Assembly: GCF_036237315.1 (NCBI RefSeq)
Contig: NZ_CP108356.1
Location: 5,337,501-5,401,500 of the forward strand
Direction of reading: 5' to 3'
Origin: Streptomyces sp. NBC_01351
Lineage (GTDB): Bacteria; Actinomycetota; Actinomycetes; Streptomycetales; Streptomycetaceae
DNA length: 64,000 nucleotides
Numbering within the stretch: position 1 is the stretch's first letter; every line of letters starts with the position of its first letter. Position numbers and translations under genes: made by a program. The notes beneath the pieces are model-generated. The model was not told the DNA's origin, made no database searches, and saw nothing but the letters and a program-made list of their open reading frames with translations. Below are positions 39,952 through 47,578 of the stretch, in pieces.

Positions 39952-41478
39952 GTGTCCCCTGTCCTGCCCGGACGCACCCTCGCCGTGGCCGCCACCGCCA
40001 CGGCCCTGCTCGCCACCGCCCTCGGCGCGCACACCGCAACCGCCTCCGCCGCGGACGCGGCCGGCTCCACCGACAAGGTCCTCGTCATCGGCCTGGACGG
40101 CGCGGTCCTCGACCGCGTCAAGGTCGCCAACGCGCCGCACCTGAAGGGCCTGATGGCCCAGGGCCTGACCGCCAAGAGCACCCTGTACGCGAACCCGATG
40201 GCCGCCACCTCCTCGGGCCCCGGCTGGTCGACCATCGCGACCGGCGTGTGGCCCGACAAGCACGGGGTGAAGGACAACTCCTTCACCGGCAAGAACTACA
40301 CGGCCCACCCGGACTTCCTGACCCGCGTGGAGAACGCCAACCCGGCGCTCAACACCTACGCGGCCGCCGACTGGGAGCCCATCACCTCCACCGACCAGAA
40401 CGGCCCGATCTTCTCGGCCAAGGTCGACAAGCGCCTCTCCCTCAAGGGCGACCGCGACGGCTACCGCAACGAGGACCCGAAGATCGCCTCCGCGGCCGCC
40501 GCCGAACTGCAGGGCCAGAACCCGGACGCCGCCTTCGTCTACCTCGGCGAGATCGACGTGGCGGGCCACTCCTACGGCGCCGCCAGCCAGCAGTACCTCG
40601 ACGCCATCGGCCGCGTCGACGCACTGGTCGGCCAGCTCCTCACCGCCGTCCAGAACCGCCCGACGTACGCCCAGGAGAACTGGAAGATCCTGGTCACCAC
40701 CGACCACGGCCACACCAACACCGGTGGCCACGGCGGCTCCAGCATCGCCGAGCGCGGCACCTTCGTCATCGCCAAGGGCGCGGGCATCCCCGCCGGTTCG
40801 GTACGCGACGACGTGAAGCTGGTGGACGTGGCCGCGACCGCGCTCCAGCAGGTCGGCGTCCCCACCACCGGGCTGGACGGCGTCCCGCTGAACGCCCCGG
40901 ACAGCGACCCCTTCGACACCCTGCGCCCGAACCTCCAGGCGCGCGTGGACGAGACGGGCATCCCGTCCGGCACGAAGGGCTTCACGCACACCCCGCCGGC
41001 GGGCTGGTCCGTCGACAACTCCAAGATGGGCACGGGCGGCGTCACCGAGTGGGCCGGCTGGGCCTTCGCGACCGACGAGTTCTGGAGCCAGGCGCAGCGC
41101 GACCAGTGGCGCGAGCTGAACGTCCGCTCCCGTGACGTCTTCGCCGTCGCCGACTCCGACGAGTGGGACGACAAGAGCCACACCGGCAGCTACGACTCGA
41201 CCCTGATCACCCCCAAGTGGGCGGTCACCGGCGGCACCACGCGCAACCTGACCTTCCAGACGCACTACCGCCAGGAGGCCGGGCAGACCGCGCAGGTCCT
41301 CGTCTCGTACAACGGCGGTACGCCGACGGTGGTCAAGAGCTACACCGCCGACGCCGTCGCCAAGTCCGAGTCGCTCGCGCTCCAGGTCCCGGCCGGCGCG
41401 ACCGACGTCCAGATCCGCTTCCGCTACGCCGGCAGCAACAACTGGTACTGGACCGTCGACAACGTCCGTCTGGGCTAG
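39952..41478 (+). CDS. Secreted alkaline phosphatase/type I phosphodiesterase family protein
   Basis: 508 residues from GTG 39952 after a strong AGGAGGAG. It has a signal peptide (TLAVAATATALLATALGAHTATASA), then an alkaline-phosphatase-superfamily core. Metal ligands appear in VLVIGLDGA, GEIDVAGHSYG, VTTDHGHT and GGHGG, and the nucleophile region is SSGPGWSTIATGVWPDKHGV, as in nucleotide pyrophosphatases/phosphodiesterases. The C-terminal 120 residues form a beta-sandwich (LTFQTHYRQEAGQTAQVLVSYN), probably carbohydrate-binding. It releases phosphate outside the cell, which fits the adjoining phosphonate cassette. Confidence 0.9.
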   Translation: MSPVLPGRTLAVAATATALLATALGAHTATASAADAAGSTDKVLVIGLDGAVLDRVKVANAPHLKGLMAQGLTAKSTLYANPMAATSSGPGWSTIATGVWPDKHGVKDNSFTGKNYTAHPDFLTRVENANPALNTYAAADWEPITSTDQNGPIFSAKVDKRLSLKGDRDGYRNEDPKIASAAAAELQGQNPDAAFVYLGEIDVAGHSYGAASQQYLDAIGRVDALVGQLLTAVQNRPTYAQENWKILVTTDHGHTNTGGHGGSSIAERGTFVIAKGAGIPAGSVRDDVKLVDVAATALQQVGVPTTGLDGVPLNAPDSDPFDTLRPNLQARVDETGIPSGTKGFTHTPPAGWSVDNSKMGTGGVTEWAGWAFATDEFWSQAQRDQWRELNVRSRDVFAVADSDEWDDKSHTGSYDSTLITPKWAVTGGTTRNLTFQTHYRQEAGQTAQVLVSYNGGTPTVVKSYTADAVAKSESLALQVPAGATDVQIRFRYAGSNNWYWTVDNVRLG

Positions 41479-41485
41479 CGTGTCC

Positions 41486-41516
41486 GGGCCGTGGACGCCC
41501 ACCGCGTCCACGGCCC
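41486..41516 (+). terminator. Terminator after the phosphodiesterase gene
   Basis: Perfect 13-bp stem GGGCCGTGGACGC / GCGTCCACGGCCC with a 5-nt loop. Confidence 0.8.
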
Positions 41517-41530
41517 GCTCCCGTTAGGGT

Positions 41531-41546
41531 GGTGGTACAGACCACA
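41531..41546. promoter_or_regulatory. Weak dre-like site before the HAD-IIA gene
   Basis: GGTGGTACAGACCACA keeps the TGGT and AGACCA halves of the dre consensus (10 of 16). It lies 31 bp upstream of a NagD-type phosphatase. Tentative. Confidence 0.3.
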
Positions 41547-41577
41547 GGTCAGAGCCACCAGAGCGGAGAACAGTCCA

Positions 41578-42357
41578 GTGGCAGAGCGCAAGCCGATCGA
41601 ATCCTGGCTCACCGACATGGACGGGGTCCTGATCCACGAGGGCACCCCGATCCCCGGCGCCGATGCCTTCATCAAGCGGCTGCGCGAGTCCGGCAAGCCC
41701 TTCCTGGTGCTGACCAACAACTCGATCTACACCCCGCGCGACCTCCAGGCCCGGCTGTCCCGGATGGGCCTGAACGTGCCCGTCGAGAACATCTGGACCT
41801 CGGCCCTGGCCACCGCCAAGTTCCTCGACGACCAGCGCCCGGGCGGCACGGCGTACGTCATCGGCGAGGCCGGCCTGACCACCGCGCTCCACGACATCGG
41901 CTACATCCTCACCGACCACGAGCCCGACTACGTGGTCCTGGGCGAGACCCGTACGTACAGCTTCGAGGCGATGACGAAGGCGGTCCGCCTGATCAACGCG
42001 GGCGCCCGCTTCATCTGCACCAACCCCGACGAGACCGGCCCCTCCACCGAGGGCCCGCTCCCCGCCACCGGCGCGGTCGCCGCACTGATCACCAAGGCCA
42101 CCGGCAAGAAGCCCTACTTCTGCGGCAAGCCCAACCCGCTGATGATGCGGACCGGCCTGAACGCCATCGGCGCGCACTCCGAGACCAGTGCGATGATCGG
42201 CGACCGGATGGACACCGACGTACTGGCGGGCCTGGAGGCGGGCATGCAGACCTTCCTCGTCCTCACCGGCCTGACCTCGGTGGCGGACACCGAGAAGTTC
42301 CCGTACCGCCCCACCAAGACGGTCGACTCGATCGCGGACCTGGTCGACCTCGTCTGA
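41578..42357 (+). CDS. HAD-IIA (NagD/AraL-type) sugar-phosphate phosphatase
   Basis: 259 residues from GTG 41578 with a GCGGAGAAC site. HAD motif I is WLTDMDGVLIHEG, motif II LVLTNNS, a C2A cap in the middle, motif III GKPNPLMM (catalytic Lys), and motif IV SAMIGDRMDTDVLAGLEAG. NagD proteins dephosphorylate nucleotides and sugar phosphates and sit in nag operons in enterobacteria. Here the gene stands alone between terminators. A weak dre-like site upstream hints at a GlcNAc connection, but this is not established. Confidence 0.92.
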   Translation: MAERKPIESWLTDMDGVLIHEGTPIPGADAFIKRLRESGKPFLVLTNNSIYTPRDLQARLSRMGLNVPVENIWTSALATAKFLDDQRPGGTAYVIGEAGLTTALHDIGYILTDHEPDYVVLGETRTYSFEAMTKAVRLINAGARFICTNPDETGPSTEGPLPATGAVAALITKATGKKPYFCGKPNPLMMRTGLNAIGAHSETSAMIGDRMDTDVLAGLEAGMQTFLVLTGLTSVADTEKFPYRPTKTVDSIADLVDLV

Positions 42358-42442
42358 GCGGTCCCACCCGTCCGGCCGTACGCGTTCGCCCATCGGGGCG
42401 TACGGCGCCTGAGGCGTACGGCTGACAGCGCTGACACGTACG

Positions 42443-42468
42443 GCGCCGCTCCGGATGCGGAGCGGCGC
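42443..42468 (+). terminator. Terminator after the HAD-IIA gene
   Basis: Perfect 11-bp stem GCGCCGCTCCG / CGGAGCGGCGC closed by the tetraloop GATG. Confidence 0.85.
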
Positions 42469-42503
42469 GCCGCGCGTGAATCTCCTTGACGAGGAGGTTC
42501 ACC

Positions 42504-43127
42504 ATGCGCAGTGTTCTGATCGCTCTCCGTGCCGCCGGGGTGGCCGTCGCCCTGACGGCGTTGTCCACGGTGGCCGCGCCCACCGCCCTCGCGGGCGAGG
42601 AGGACCGAGGCGGCCGGGGCGACCGAGGCGGAAGCATCTCGGTCGACCCGAACCCGGCCCACCCGGGGGCGCAGGTCAAGCTGCGCGTCCACGGCTGCGA
42701 GGGCACCCGCGGGTCCGCGAAGTCCTCGGTCTTCGTGAACGACGTCGACCTGTACGGCCGCGACGGCGGCCGCAGCCCGCTCTACGGCGAAGCCCTGATC
42801 CGCTCGCACGCCTCACCCGGCTGGCACTCCGTCCGGGTGACCTGCGACGGCCACGACAAGGTCACCGGCTCCATCCAGATCGCCCACCACCGTCCGAGCC
42901 ACCACGCCTCGCCGGTCTGGCCGGTCCACGCGGGCGGCGGCGGCATGGCGGCCGAGCTCGCGAAGCAGCCGCCGACGTCCGAGCTGGCCGCGACGGACAA
43001 GAAGGACCACGGCGGCGACGGCCCGGGCCTGCCGCACACGGTGATCGGCGCCGTCCTCGCCGCCGTGGCCACCCTCGCGGTGGCGGGCCGGGCGCTGACC
43101 CTGCGCCGCCGGCGCAGCGGCGAATGA
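42504..43127 (+). CDS. Secreted membrane-tethered protein beside a class F sortase
   Basis: 207 residues from ATG 42504 after GAGGAGG. It has a signal peptide (MRSVLIALRAAGVAVALTAL), a small extracellular domain (ISVDPNPAHPGAQVKLRVHGCEGTRG), a His-rich stretch (DGHDKVTGSIQIAHHRPSHHASPVW), and a C-terminus GLPHTV, a hydrophobic span (IGAVLAAVATLAVAGRAL) and basic RRRRSGE. This resembles a sorting signal with Val replacing Gly in LPxTG. The class F sortase gene begins 7 bp later, so it may be the dedicated substrate. Two Cys residues probably form a disulfide. Confidence 0.83.
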   Translation: MRSVLIALRAAGVAVALTALSTVAAPTALAGEEDRGGRGDRGGSISVDPNPAHPGAQVKLRVHGCEGTRGSAKSSVFVNDVDLYGRDGGRSPLYGEALIRSHASPGWHSVRVTCDGHDKVTGSIQIAHHRPSHHASPVWPVHAGGGGMAAELAKQPPTSELAATDKKDHGGDGPGLPHTVIGAVLAAVATLAVAGRALTLRRRRSGE

Positions 43128-43134
43128 GACCGGT

Positions 43135-43794
43135 GTGAACGAGCCCAAGGCTTCCCCCGGCGGCCGGCTGCTGACGTTCGCCGCCTGGTCGGTACTGGTG
43201 CTCGGGCTATGGCTGTGGGGCCGCCAGCTCACCGGGGTCCCGGCCCCCCTCGCCGGCCAGGCCGGCGGGGCGGTCGGCCCGGTGCTGCCGGCCGCGCGCG
43301 CCCCGCTCGCGGGCGCCCTGCCGCAGCGGGTCGACGTGCCTTCCATAGGCATCCAGGCCCCGGTGATCTCCCGGGACCTGGACAAGGACGGCGCGATCGA
43401 GGCGCCCCCGTACGAGAGCCCCGGCACGGTGGGCTGGTGGGGCAAGGGCGTCCAGCCGGGCGCGGCCGGAGCGGCGTTGATGGTGGGGCACGTGGACACC
43501 CGCTCCAAACCGGCGGTGTTCTACGGTCTGAGCTCGGCGCAGCCGGGCGAGAAGGTGCGGGTGGTGCGCGCGGACGGCTCGGTCGCCGAGTTCACCATCG
43601 AGGACGTACGGGTCTACGAACGCGATGGCTTCGACCCGCACAAGGCGTACGGCCAGCGCGTCGCGGGCCGGGCCGAGCTGAGGCTGGTGACCTGCGGCGG
43701 CACCTACGACAAGGCCGCCAAGGAGTACACGGCGAACGTGGTGGTCTCCGCCTACCTGACGGGCGCGGGAGTCCGCCCGGGCACGGCGGCCTAG
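43135..43794 (+). CDS. Class F sortase
   Basis: 219 residues from GTG 43135. One N-terminal membrane span (FAAWSVLVLGLWLWG), a linker, then the sortase fold with VDVPSIGIQAPVI, His119 in ALMVGHVDT and Cys187 in LRLVTCGGTYD. LVTCGGTYD followed by NVVVSAYL is the class F pattern. The catalytic Arg normally found near YxxN is not obvious (KEYTANV), which deserves checking. It is co-transcribed with the preceding gene at 7 bp spacing, a substrate-enzyme arrangement, and is followed by a terminator. Confidence 0.9.
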   Translation: MNEPKASPGGRLLTFAAWSVLVLGLWLWGRQLTGVPAPLAGQAGGAVGPVLPAARAPLAGALPQRVDVPSIGIQAPVISRDLDKDGAIEAPPYESPGTVGWWGKGVQPGAAGAALMVGHVDTRSKPAVFYGLSSAQPGEKVRVVRADGSVAEFTIEDVRVYERDGFDPHKAYGQRVAGRAELRLVTCGGTYDKAAKEYTANVVVSAYLTGAGVRPGTAA

Positions 43795-43812
43795 CTTCCC
43801 CGCGGGAACGAA

Positions 43813-43846
43813 GAAGCCCCTCGCAGTTTTCACTGCGAGGGGCTTC
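43813..43846. terminator. Bidirectional terminator between class F sortase and tRNA-Lys
   Basis: Perfect 15-bp stem GAAGCCCCTCGCAGT / ACTGCGAGGGGCTTC with loop TTTC, followed by CTCTTGT. Confidence 0.9.
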
Positions 43847-43856
43847 CTCTTGTCTG

Positions 43857-43930
43857 TGCGCCGCCAGGGACTCGAACCCCGGACCCGCTGATTAAGAGTC
43901 AGCTGCTCTAACCAACTGAGCTAGCGGCGC
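43857..43930 (-). tRNA. tRNA-Lys, anticodon CTT (copy 1)
   Basis: 74 nt on the minus strand: acceptor GCGCCGC, D-loop CAGTTGGTTAG, anticodon loop CTCTTAA, T-loop TTCGAGT and discriminator A. CCA is not encoded. It is identical to the plus-strand copy at 55649. Confidence 0.97.
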
Positions 43931-44019
43931 CTGCTGACAGAGAAAACTCTACCCCACCTCCGCGGGTGCTCGTGACCAGCCACGCCCGCCTTGTCCGATT
44001 AACCCATGTTTGGGGGGTT

Positions 44020-44033
44020 TATCGTGCACGATA
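44020..44033. promoter_or_regulatory. Perfect 14-bp palindrome upstream of the peptidoglycan hydrolase
   Basis: TATCGTGCACGATA, 81 bp before the hydrolase start. It is probably an operator for a dimeric regulator; the regulator is not identified. Confidence 0.5.
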
Positions 44034-44114
44034 TGTCTGGCCGTGCCGCATCTGATGCCCCGCCAGACGCGGTCCGGCCGACCAGTGGACGAGCAGGGGA
44101 GTGGACGGAACCGC

Positions 44115-45497
44115 ATGACGATGCAGCCTCCGACGCATGTGCCGACGCCAGCGACGACGCCGGCGACGACGCAGATGCCGATGCCCGTTTTCGAGGAGTA
44201 CGAGCCCGCGGGCGACTGCCCCTGCCAGGGATGCGCGCACCGTCGCCGCGCACTCGCCCGCGCACGGGCCATACCGCTGCGCGACGGGGGCCATCCCGCC
44301 GCGCGCGGCGCCCGCCGCGCGCTGGTCCTGGCCACCGCGGCGGGAGTGGTCCTGGGCGGTGGGGGCTCGGCCGCCGTCGCCGTGACCACCCCGACCCCGG
44401 GTCCGGTGGCCCTGGACGACCCGGGCAGCCCGCAGGGCGGCCGGGCCCCGCTGCACGGCCCGAAGGCCGGCCCGGCCGGGAAGCCCGGAGCGCCGGCGGC
44501 GCCCGCGGCGGCGAAGAAGCGGATCGACCGCACGACGATCATCAACCGGGCGAAGCTGTGGCTGGACGCGAAGGTCCCGTACAGCATGTCCGAGTACTGG
44601 ACGGACGGATACCGGCAGGACTGCTCCGGCTACGTCTCCATGGCCTGGAACCTCGGCACCAACGAGTGGACCGGCAGCCTGGACAAATTCGCCACCCGCA
44701 TCACGAAGGAGGAGCTGCTGCCGGGGGACATGCTGCTCTTCCACAACCCGGCGGACCCCAACAAGGGCTCGCACGTCACCCTCTTCGGCGGATGGGTGGA
44801 CGAGACCCGCACGCACTACATCTCGTACGAGCAGACGCGGCCGACGACGCGGAAGCTGGCGACGCCGTACGGGTACTGGAACAACGCGACGAAGTACATC
44901 CCGTACCGGTACAACGGGGTCGCCGGCGGGGTCGACACCCCGGGTCCGCCGGCGCAGGGCTCCTCGCCCTTCCCGGGCGCCGCGAAGTTCGGCCCGGGGC
45001 AGAGCAACGAGCACGTCGCCCGGCTGGGCCGGATGCTGGTCGACCGGGGCGGCTCGCGCTTCTACCCGCAGGGTGTGCCCATGGAGTGGACCGAGTCCGC
45101 CCGGCTGGCCACGCAGGCCTTCCAGCGCGCCCAGGGCTGGACGGGCGCGGACGCGGACGGCCTCCCGGGCGCGCACACCTGGCGGCTGCTGGTCGACGGC
45201 CAGGGCAAGGACATCCCGCCGACGGCGGGCGGCGGCGGAGCTCCGGGGCCGGGAGGCGTACGGGCCTACCCGGGCGCGAAGGTGTTCCGCCCGGGGTCGT
45301 CCCACGAGGCGGTCACCGCGCTCGGCCGCCAGCTGGTGAAGAAGGGCTTCGGCAAGCACTACCGCTCCGGCCCGGGCCCCCGCTGGGGCGAGGCCGACCG
45401 CCGCAACGTCGAGGCCTTCCAACGCGCGCAGGGCTGGCGCGGGGCGGCGGCCGACGGCTATCCGGGCCCGGAAACCTGGCGCCGGCTGTTCGCATGA
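44115..45497 (+). CDS. NlpC/P60-like peptidoglycan hydrolase with two peptidoglycan-binding modules
   Basis: 460 residues from ATG 44115. After a cytoplasmic start and one membrane span (ALVLATAAGVVLGGGGSAAVAV) come an Ala/Pro linker and a papain-like domain: DGYRQDCSGYVSMAWNLG with the catalytic Cys, and KGSHVTLFGGW with the His. Two repeats follow (PGAAKFGPGQSNEHVARLGRMLVDRG and PGAKVFRPGSSHEAVTALGRQLVKKG, each ending in an F-Q-R-A-Q-G-W helix), typical peptidoglycan-binding modules. It probably acts as a wall endopeptidase. The SPFH gene follows almost directly. Confidence 0.86.
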   Translation: MTMQPPTHVPTPATTPATTQMPMPVFEEYEPAGDCPCQGCAHRRRALARARAIPLRDGGHPAARGARRALVLATAAGVVLGGGGSAAVAVTTPTPGPVALDDPGSPQGGRAPLHGPKAGPAGKPGAPAAPAAAKKRIDRTTIINRAKLWLDAKVPYSMSEYWTDGYRQDCSGYVSMAWNLGTNEWTGSLDKFATRITKEELLPGDMLLFHNPADPNKGSHVTLFGGWVDETRTHYISYEQTRPTTRKLATPYGYWNNATKYIPYRYNGVAGGVDTPGPPAQGSSPFPGAAKFGPGQSNEHVARLGRMLVDRGGSRFYPQGVPMEWTESARLATQAFQRAQGWTGADADGLPGAHTWRLLVDGQGKDIPPTAGGGGAPGPGGVRAYPGAKVFRPGSSHEAVTALGRQLVKKGFGKHYRSGPGPRWGEADRRNVEAFQRAQGWRGAAADGYPGPETWRRLFA

Positions 45498-45508
45498 CGG
45501 AGGTAACG

Positions 45509-47362
45509 ATGTACCCCACCCGCACCACCACAACCACGGGCACCCTCCGACTCCCCACCACCGCGACAACTCCCCCCACACCGGAACCCACCACCCCACC
45601 GGCGGCCACCACCTTGCCGGGGGCCACCACCTTGCCGGGGGCGGGGACGGCCCCCGCCGGCCCGGAGCCCGCGGCTACCTCCCCGGCAGGCCGACCCGCC
45701 GAGGCGGAGGTCCCCCGGGCCCCGGCCTGGGCCGCCGCGCAGGCGGCCGGTCCGGCGCAGCCCGCCGGCGGGCCCGGCCAGGACTCCCGTCCGGGGTCCG
45801 GGGCGGAGCCCCGGTTCTGGGAAGGGGCGGGTAGGGGAACAGCGCCGCAGGCCCCCACCCCGCACGTAGCCCCGCCCCGCGAGGGCGCGGAACCCGCCGC
45901 CCCGCTGGTCGCGGCAGCGGCGGTGGCCGTCGCCGCCGAACCGGAGCTCCCCGCCGCAGCCGGCCCGCAGCCCGTACCGCTCGTCGCCGCACCCCGCACG
46001 GCAGCGGAGCCCGACACGCTCCCGCCGGAGCACGGTTACGCGCCCGCCGGGCACGGGCACGGGCACGACCCCGTGCCTACCCTCCGCCTGCGCAGCAGCG
46101 ACACCGACACCGACAGCGATGCCATCCCGCACCCGCACCCGCACCCGCACCCGCACGAGCCCTCCGGCATCCCCGGCCCCGACGTCGCCCCCGGCGTCGC
46201 CGAGATCGTCGCCCAGGCAGTGGCGCGCGGACTGGACCGTGCGGAGCCGGAGGAGGACGACACGCAGGACATCCCCCGGCTGCGGCCGGCCGCCCACCGG
46301 GGCGCCGCGGCCACCGAGATCCCGGTGCACCTCCCGTTCCGCGGGGAGCCGAAGACCATGGCGGCCCCCGAACCGGCAGCTGCCACGCCGCCCACCCCCA
46401 CCCCCACCCCCAAGCCCACGACCGCCGCGCATCCGCCCCGCCCCGCCCCCGGCCGCCGCGTCCCCCGCGGGGACGACCGGCTGCGGGAGCACCGCGGCCC
46501 GGTGCTGCCCGGCTGGGTCGGCGTGGTCGTCGGAGGGATGGCCCTCACCGGCTGCGCCGCCGTGCTCTGGCGGGCCGGGATCGTCCCGGCCCCCCTCGTG
46601 GCGGCCTTCGGCGGGACCCCCCGCGCCTACCAGGGCCTGCGCGCGCAGCACTGGCCCCCGCTCGCGTTCCTCGGCATCGTCGCGCTCCTCGCCCTCGGCG
46701 GCCTCGGCCGCGCCCGGACCGGCCACGCCTGGGTGCTCACCCTCTTCGGCCGCTACCGCGGCACGGTCCGTCGTACCGGCCTGACCTGGGTCAGCCCCCT
46801 CCTCCTGCGCCGCCGGGTCGACGTACGCCTGCGGCACTGGCGCAGCGAGCCCATGCCCGCCGTGGACTCCGGGGGCCTCGCCCTCCAGGTGGTCGTCCAG
46901 GTGGTCTGGCAGGTCAACGACACGGCCCGGGCCACCCTGGCCGTGGAGGACCACGTGGAGTACCTCGCGGAGCAGGTCGAGTCGGCCATGGCCCGCGTGC
47001 TGTCCCAACTGCCCGCCGACGCCTTCCACGAGGACGCCCCGACCCTGCGCGACGCCGAGGCCGTCGGCGACGCGCTGACCCGGATGCTGGCGGCCGAGAC
47101 CGAGGCGGTCGGGGTCGAGGTGTACTCGGCGCAGCCCACCCGGATCGAGTACGCCCCCGAGGTCGCCGAGGCGATGCGCCGCCGCCGGGTGGCCGCGATC
47201 GACGCGAAGCACCGGGACACCGTGCTGACCTCGGTCGTCGACGCCGTCGACGACACCGTCCACCGGCTGACCTCGCGCGGACTCGTCGAGTTGGACGACT
47301 ACGAGCGCAAGGCGCTGGTCAAGGACCTCACGGTCGCCTTCTACACGGGCCGGTCCGAGTAG
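45509..47362 (+). CDS. SPFH/Band 7 domain membrane protein with low-complexity N-terminus
   Basis: 617 residues from ATG 45509 (GGAGG five bases upstream; ATG 45494 overlapping the previous stop is possible). The first 330 residues are Pro/Ala/Thr-rich, with HGHGHDP and IPHPHPHPHPHEP His-Pro runs. Then come a membrane span (GWVGVVVGGMALTGCAAVLW), a second span (LAFLGIVALLALGGLG) and an SPFH domain (HAWVLTLFGRYRGTVRRTGLTWVSP to the VEYLAEQVESAMARVLSQLP region). SPFH proteins organise membrane microdomains and chaperone proteases. A copy of the G+C repeat encodes GSGAEPRF near residue 100. Confidence 0.87.
   Translation: MYPTRTTTTTGTLRLPTTATTPPTPEPTTPPAATTLPGATTLPGAGTAPAGPEPAATSPAGRPAEAEVPRAPAWAAAQAAGPAQPAGGPGQDSRPGSGAEPRFWEGAGRGTAPQAPTPHVAPPREGAEPAAPLVAAAAVAVAAEPELPAAAGPQPVPLVAAPRTAAEPDTLPPEHGYAPAGHGHGHDPVPTLRLRSSDTDTDSDAIPHPHPHPHPHEPSGIPGPDVAPGVAEIVAQAVARGLDRAEPEEDDTQDIPRLRPAAHRGAAATEIPVHLPFRGEPKTMAAPEPAAATPPTPTPTPKPTTAAHPPRPAPGRRVPRGDDRLREHRGPVLPGWVGVVVGGMALTGCAAVLWRAGIVPAPLVAAFGGTPRAYQGLRAQHWPPLAFLGIVALLALGGLGRARTGHAWVLTLFGRYRGTVRRTGLTWVSPLLLRRRVDVRLRHWRSEPMPAVDSGGLALQVVVQVVWQVNDTARATLAVEDHVEYLAEQVESAMARVLSQLPADAFHEDAPTLRDAEAVGDALTRMLAAETEAVGVEVYSAQPTRIEYAPEVAEAMRRRRVAAIDAKHRDTVLTSVVDAVDDTVHRLTSRGLVELDDYERKALVKDLTVAFYTGRSE
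45791..45814 (-). repeat. Partial, inverted copy of the G+C-rich repeat in the SPFH gene
   Basis: CCGGGGTCCGGGGCGGAGCC then CCGG is the reverse complement of the repeat portion GGGGCTCCGCCCCGGACCCC seen at 36931. Confidence 0.7.
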
Positions 47363-47392
47363 CACAACACAGCACGACACAACACAGCACGA
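47363..47392 (+). repeat. 15-bp tandem repeat right after the SPFH stop
   Basis: Two exact copies of CACAACACAGCACGA followed by a degenerate GACGACACAGCGG. Its low G+C content contrasts with its surroundings. Confidence 0.85.
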
Positions 47393-47410
47393 GACGACAC
47401 AGCGGTAAAA

Positions 47411-47445
47411 GAACGGGTGGCCGGAACCGACCGGACCACCCGTTC
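47411..47445 (+). terminator. Terminator after the SPFH gene
   Basis: 10-bp stem GAACGGGTGG / CCACCCGTTC extended by CCGG/CCGG with a one-base bulge. Confidence 0.75.
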
Positions 47446-47449
47446 TCCC

Positions 47450-47465
47450 ATTGGTCTGGACATGG
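47450..47465. promoter_or_regulatory. dre-like site 1 before the AA10 gene
   Basis: ATTGGTCTGGACATGG matches the dre consensus at 11 of 16 positions, with an intact TTGGTCT half. It is 40 bp upstream of the stronger site. Confidence 0.5.
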
Positions 47466-47489
47466 CCAACTCTCGTCAATAACCTGGGA

Positions 47490-47505
47490 CTTGGTCTAGA
47501 CCTAA
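47490..47505. promoter_or_regulatory. dre-like site 2 before the AA10 gene
   Basis: CTTGGTCTAGACCTAA has a perfect TGGTCTAGACC core. It lies 73 bp before the ATG, a normal operator position for DasR-controlled chitin genes. Confidence 0.8.
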
Positions 47506-47578
47506 AGCGAAAATCCCCACACGTGACATCCCCACGCGCGCGCTCTCACCGAACCTCCCCCCACGTTCAAGGAGCATC

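Noticed and set aside
46120..46165. CACCCGCACCCG run considered as a non-coding tandem repeat
   Set aside because: It is in frame and encodes the His-Pro run of the SPFH protein, so it is reported as part of that gene.
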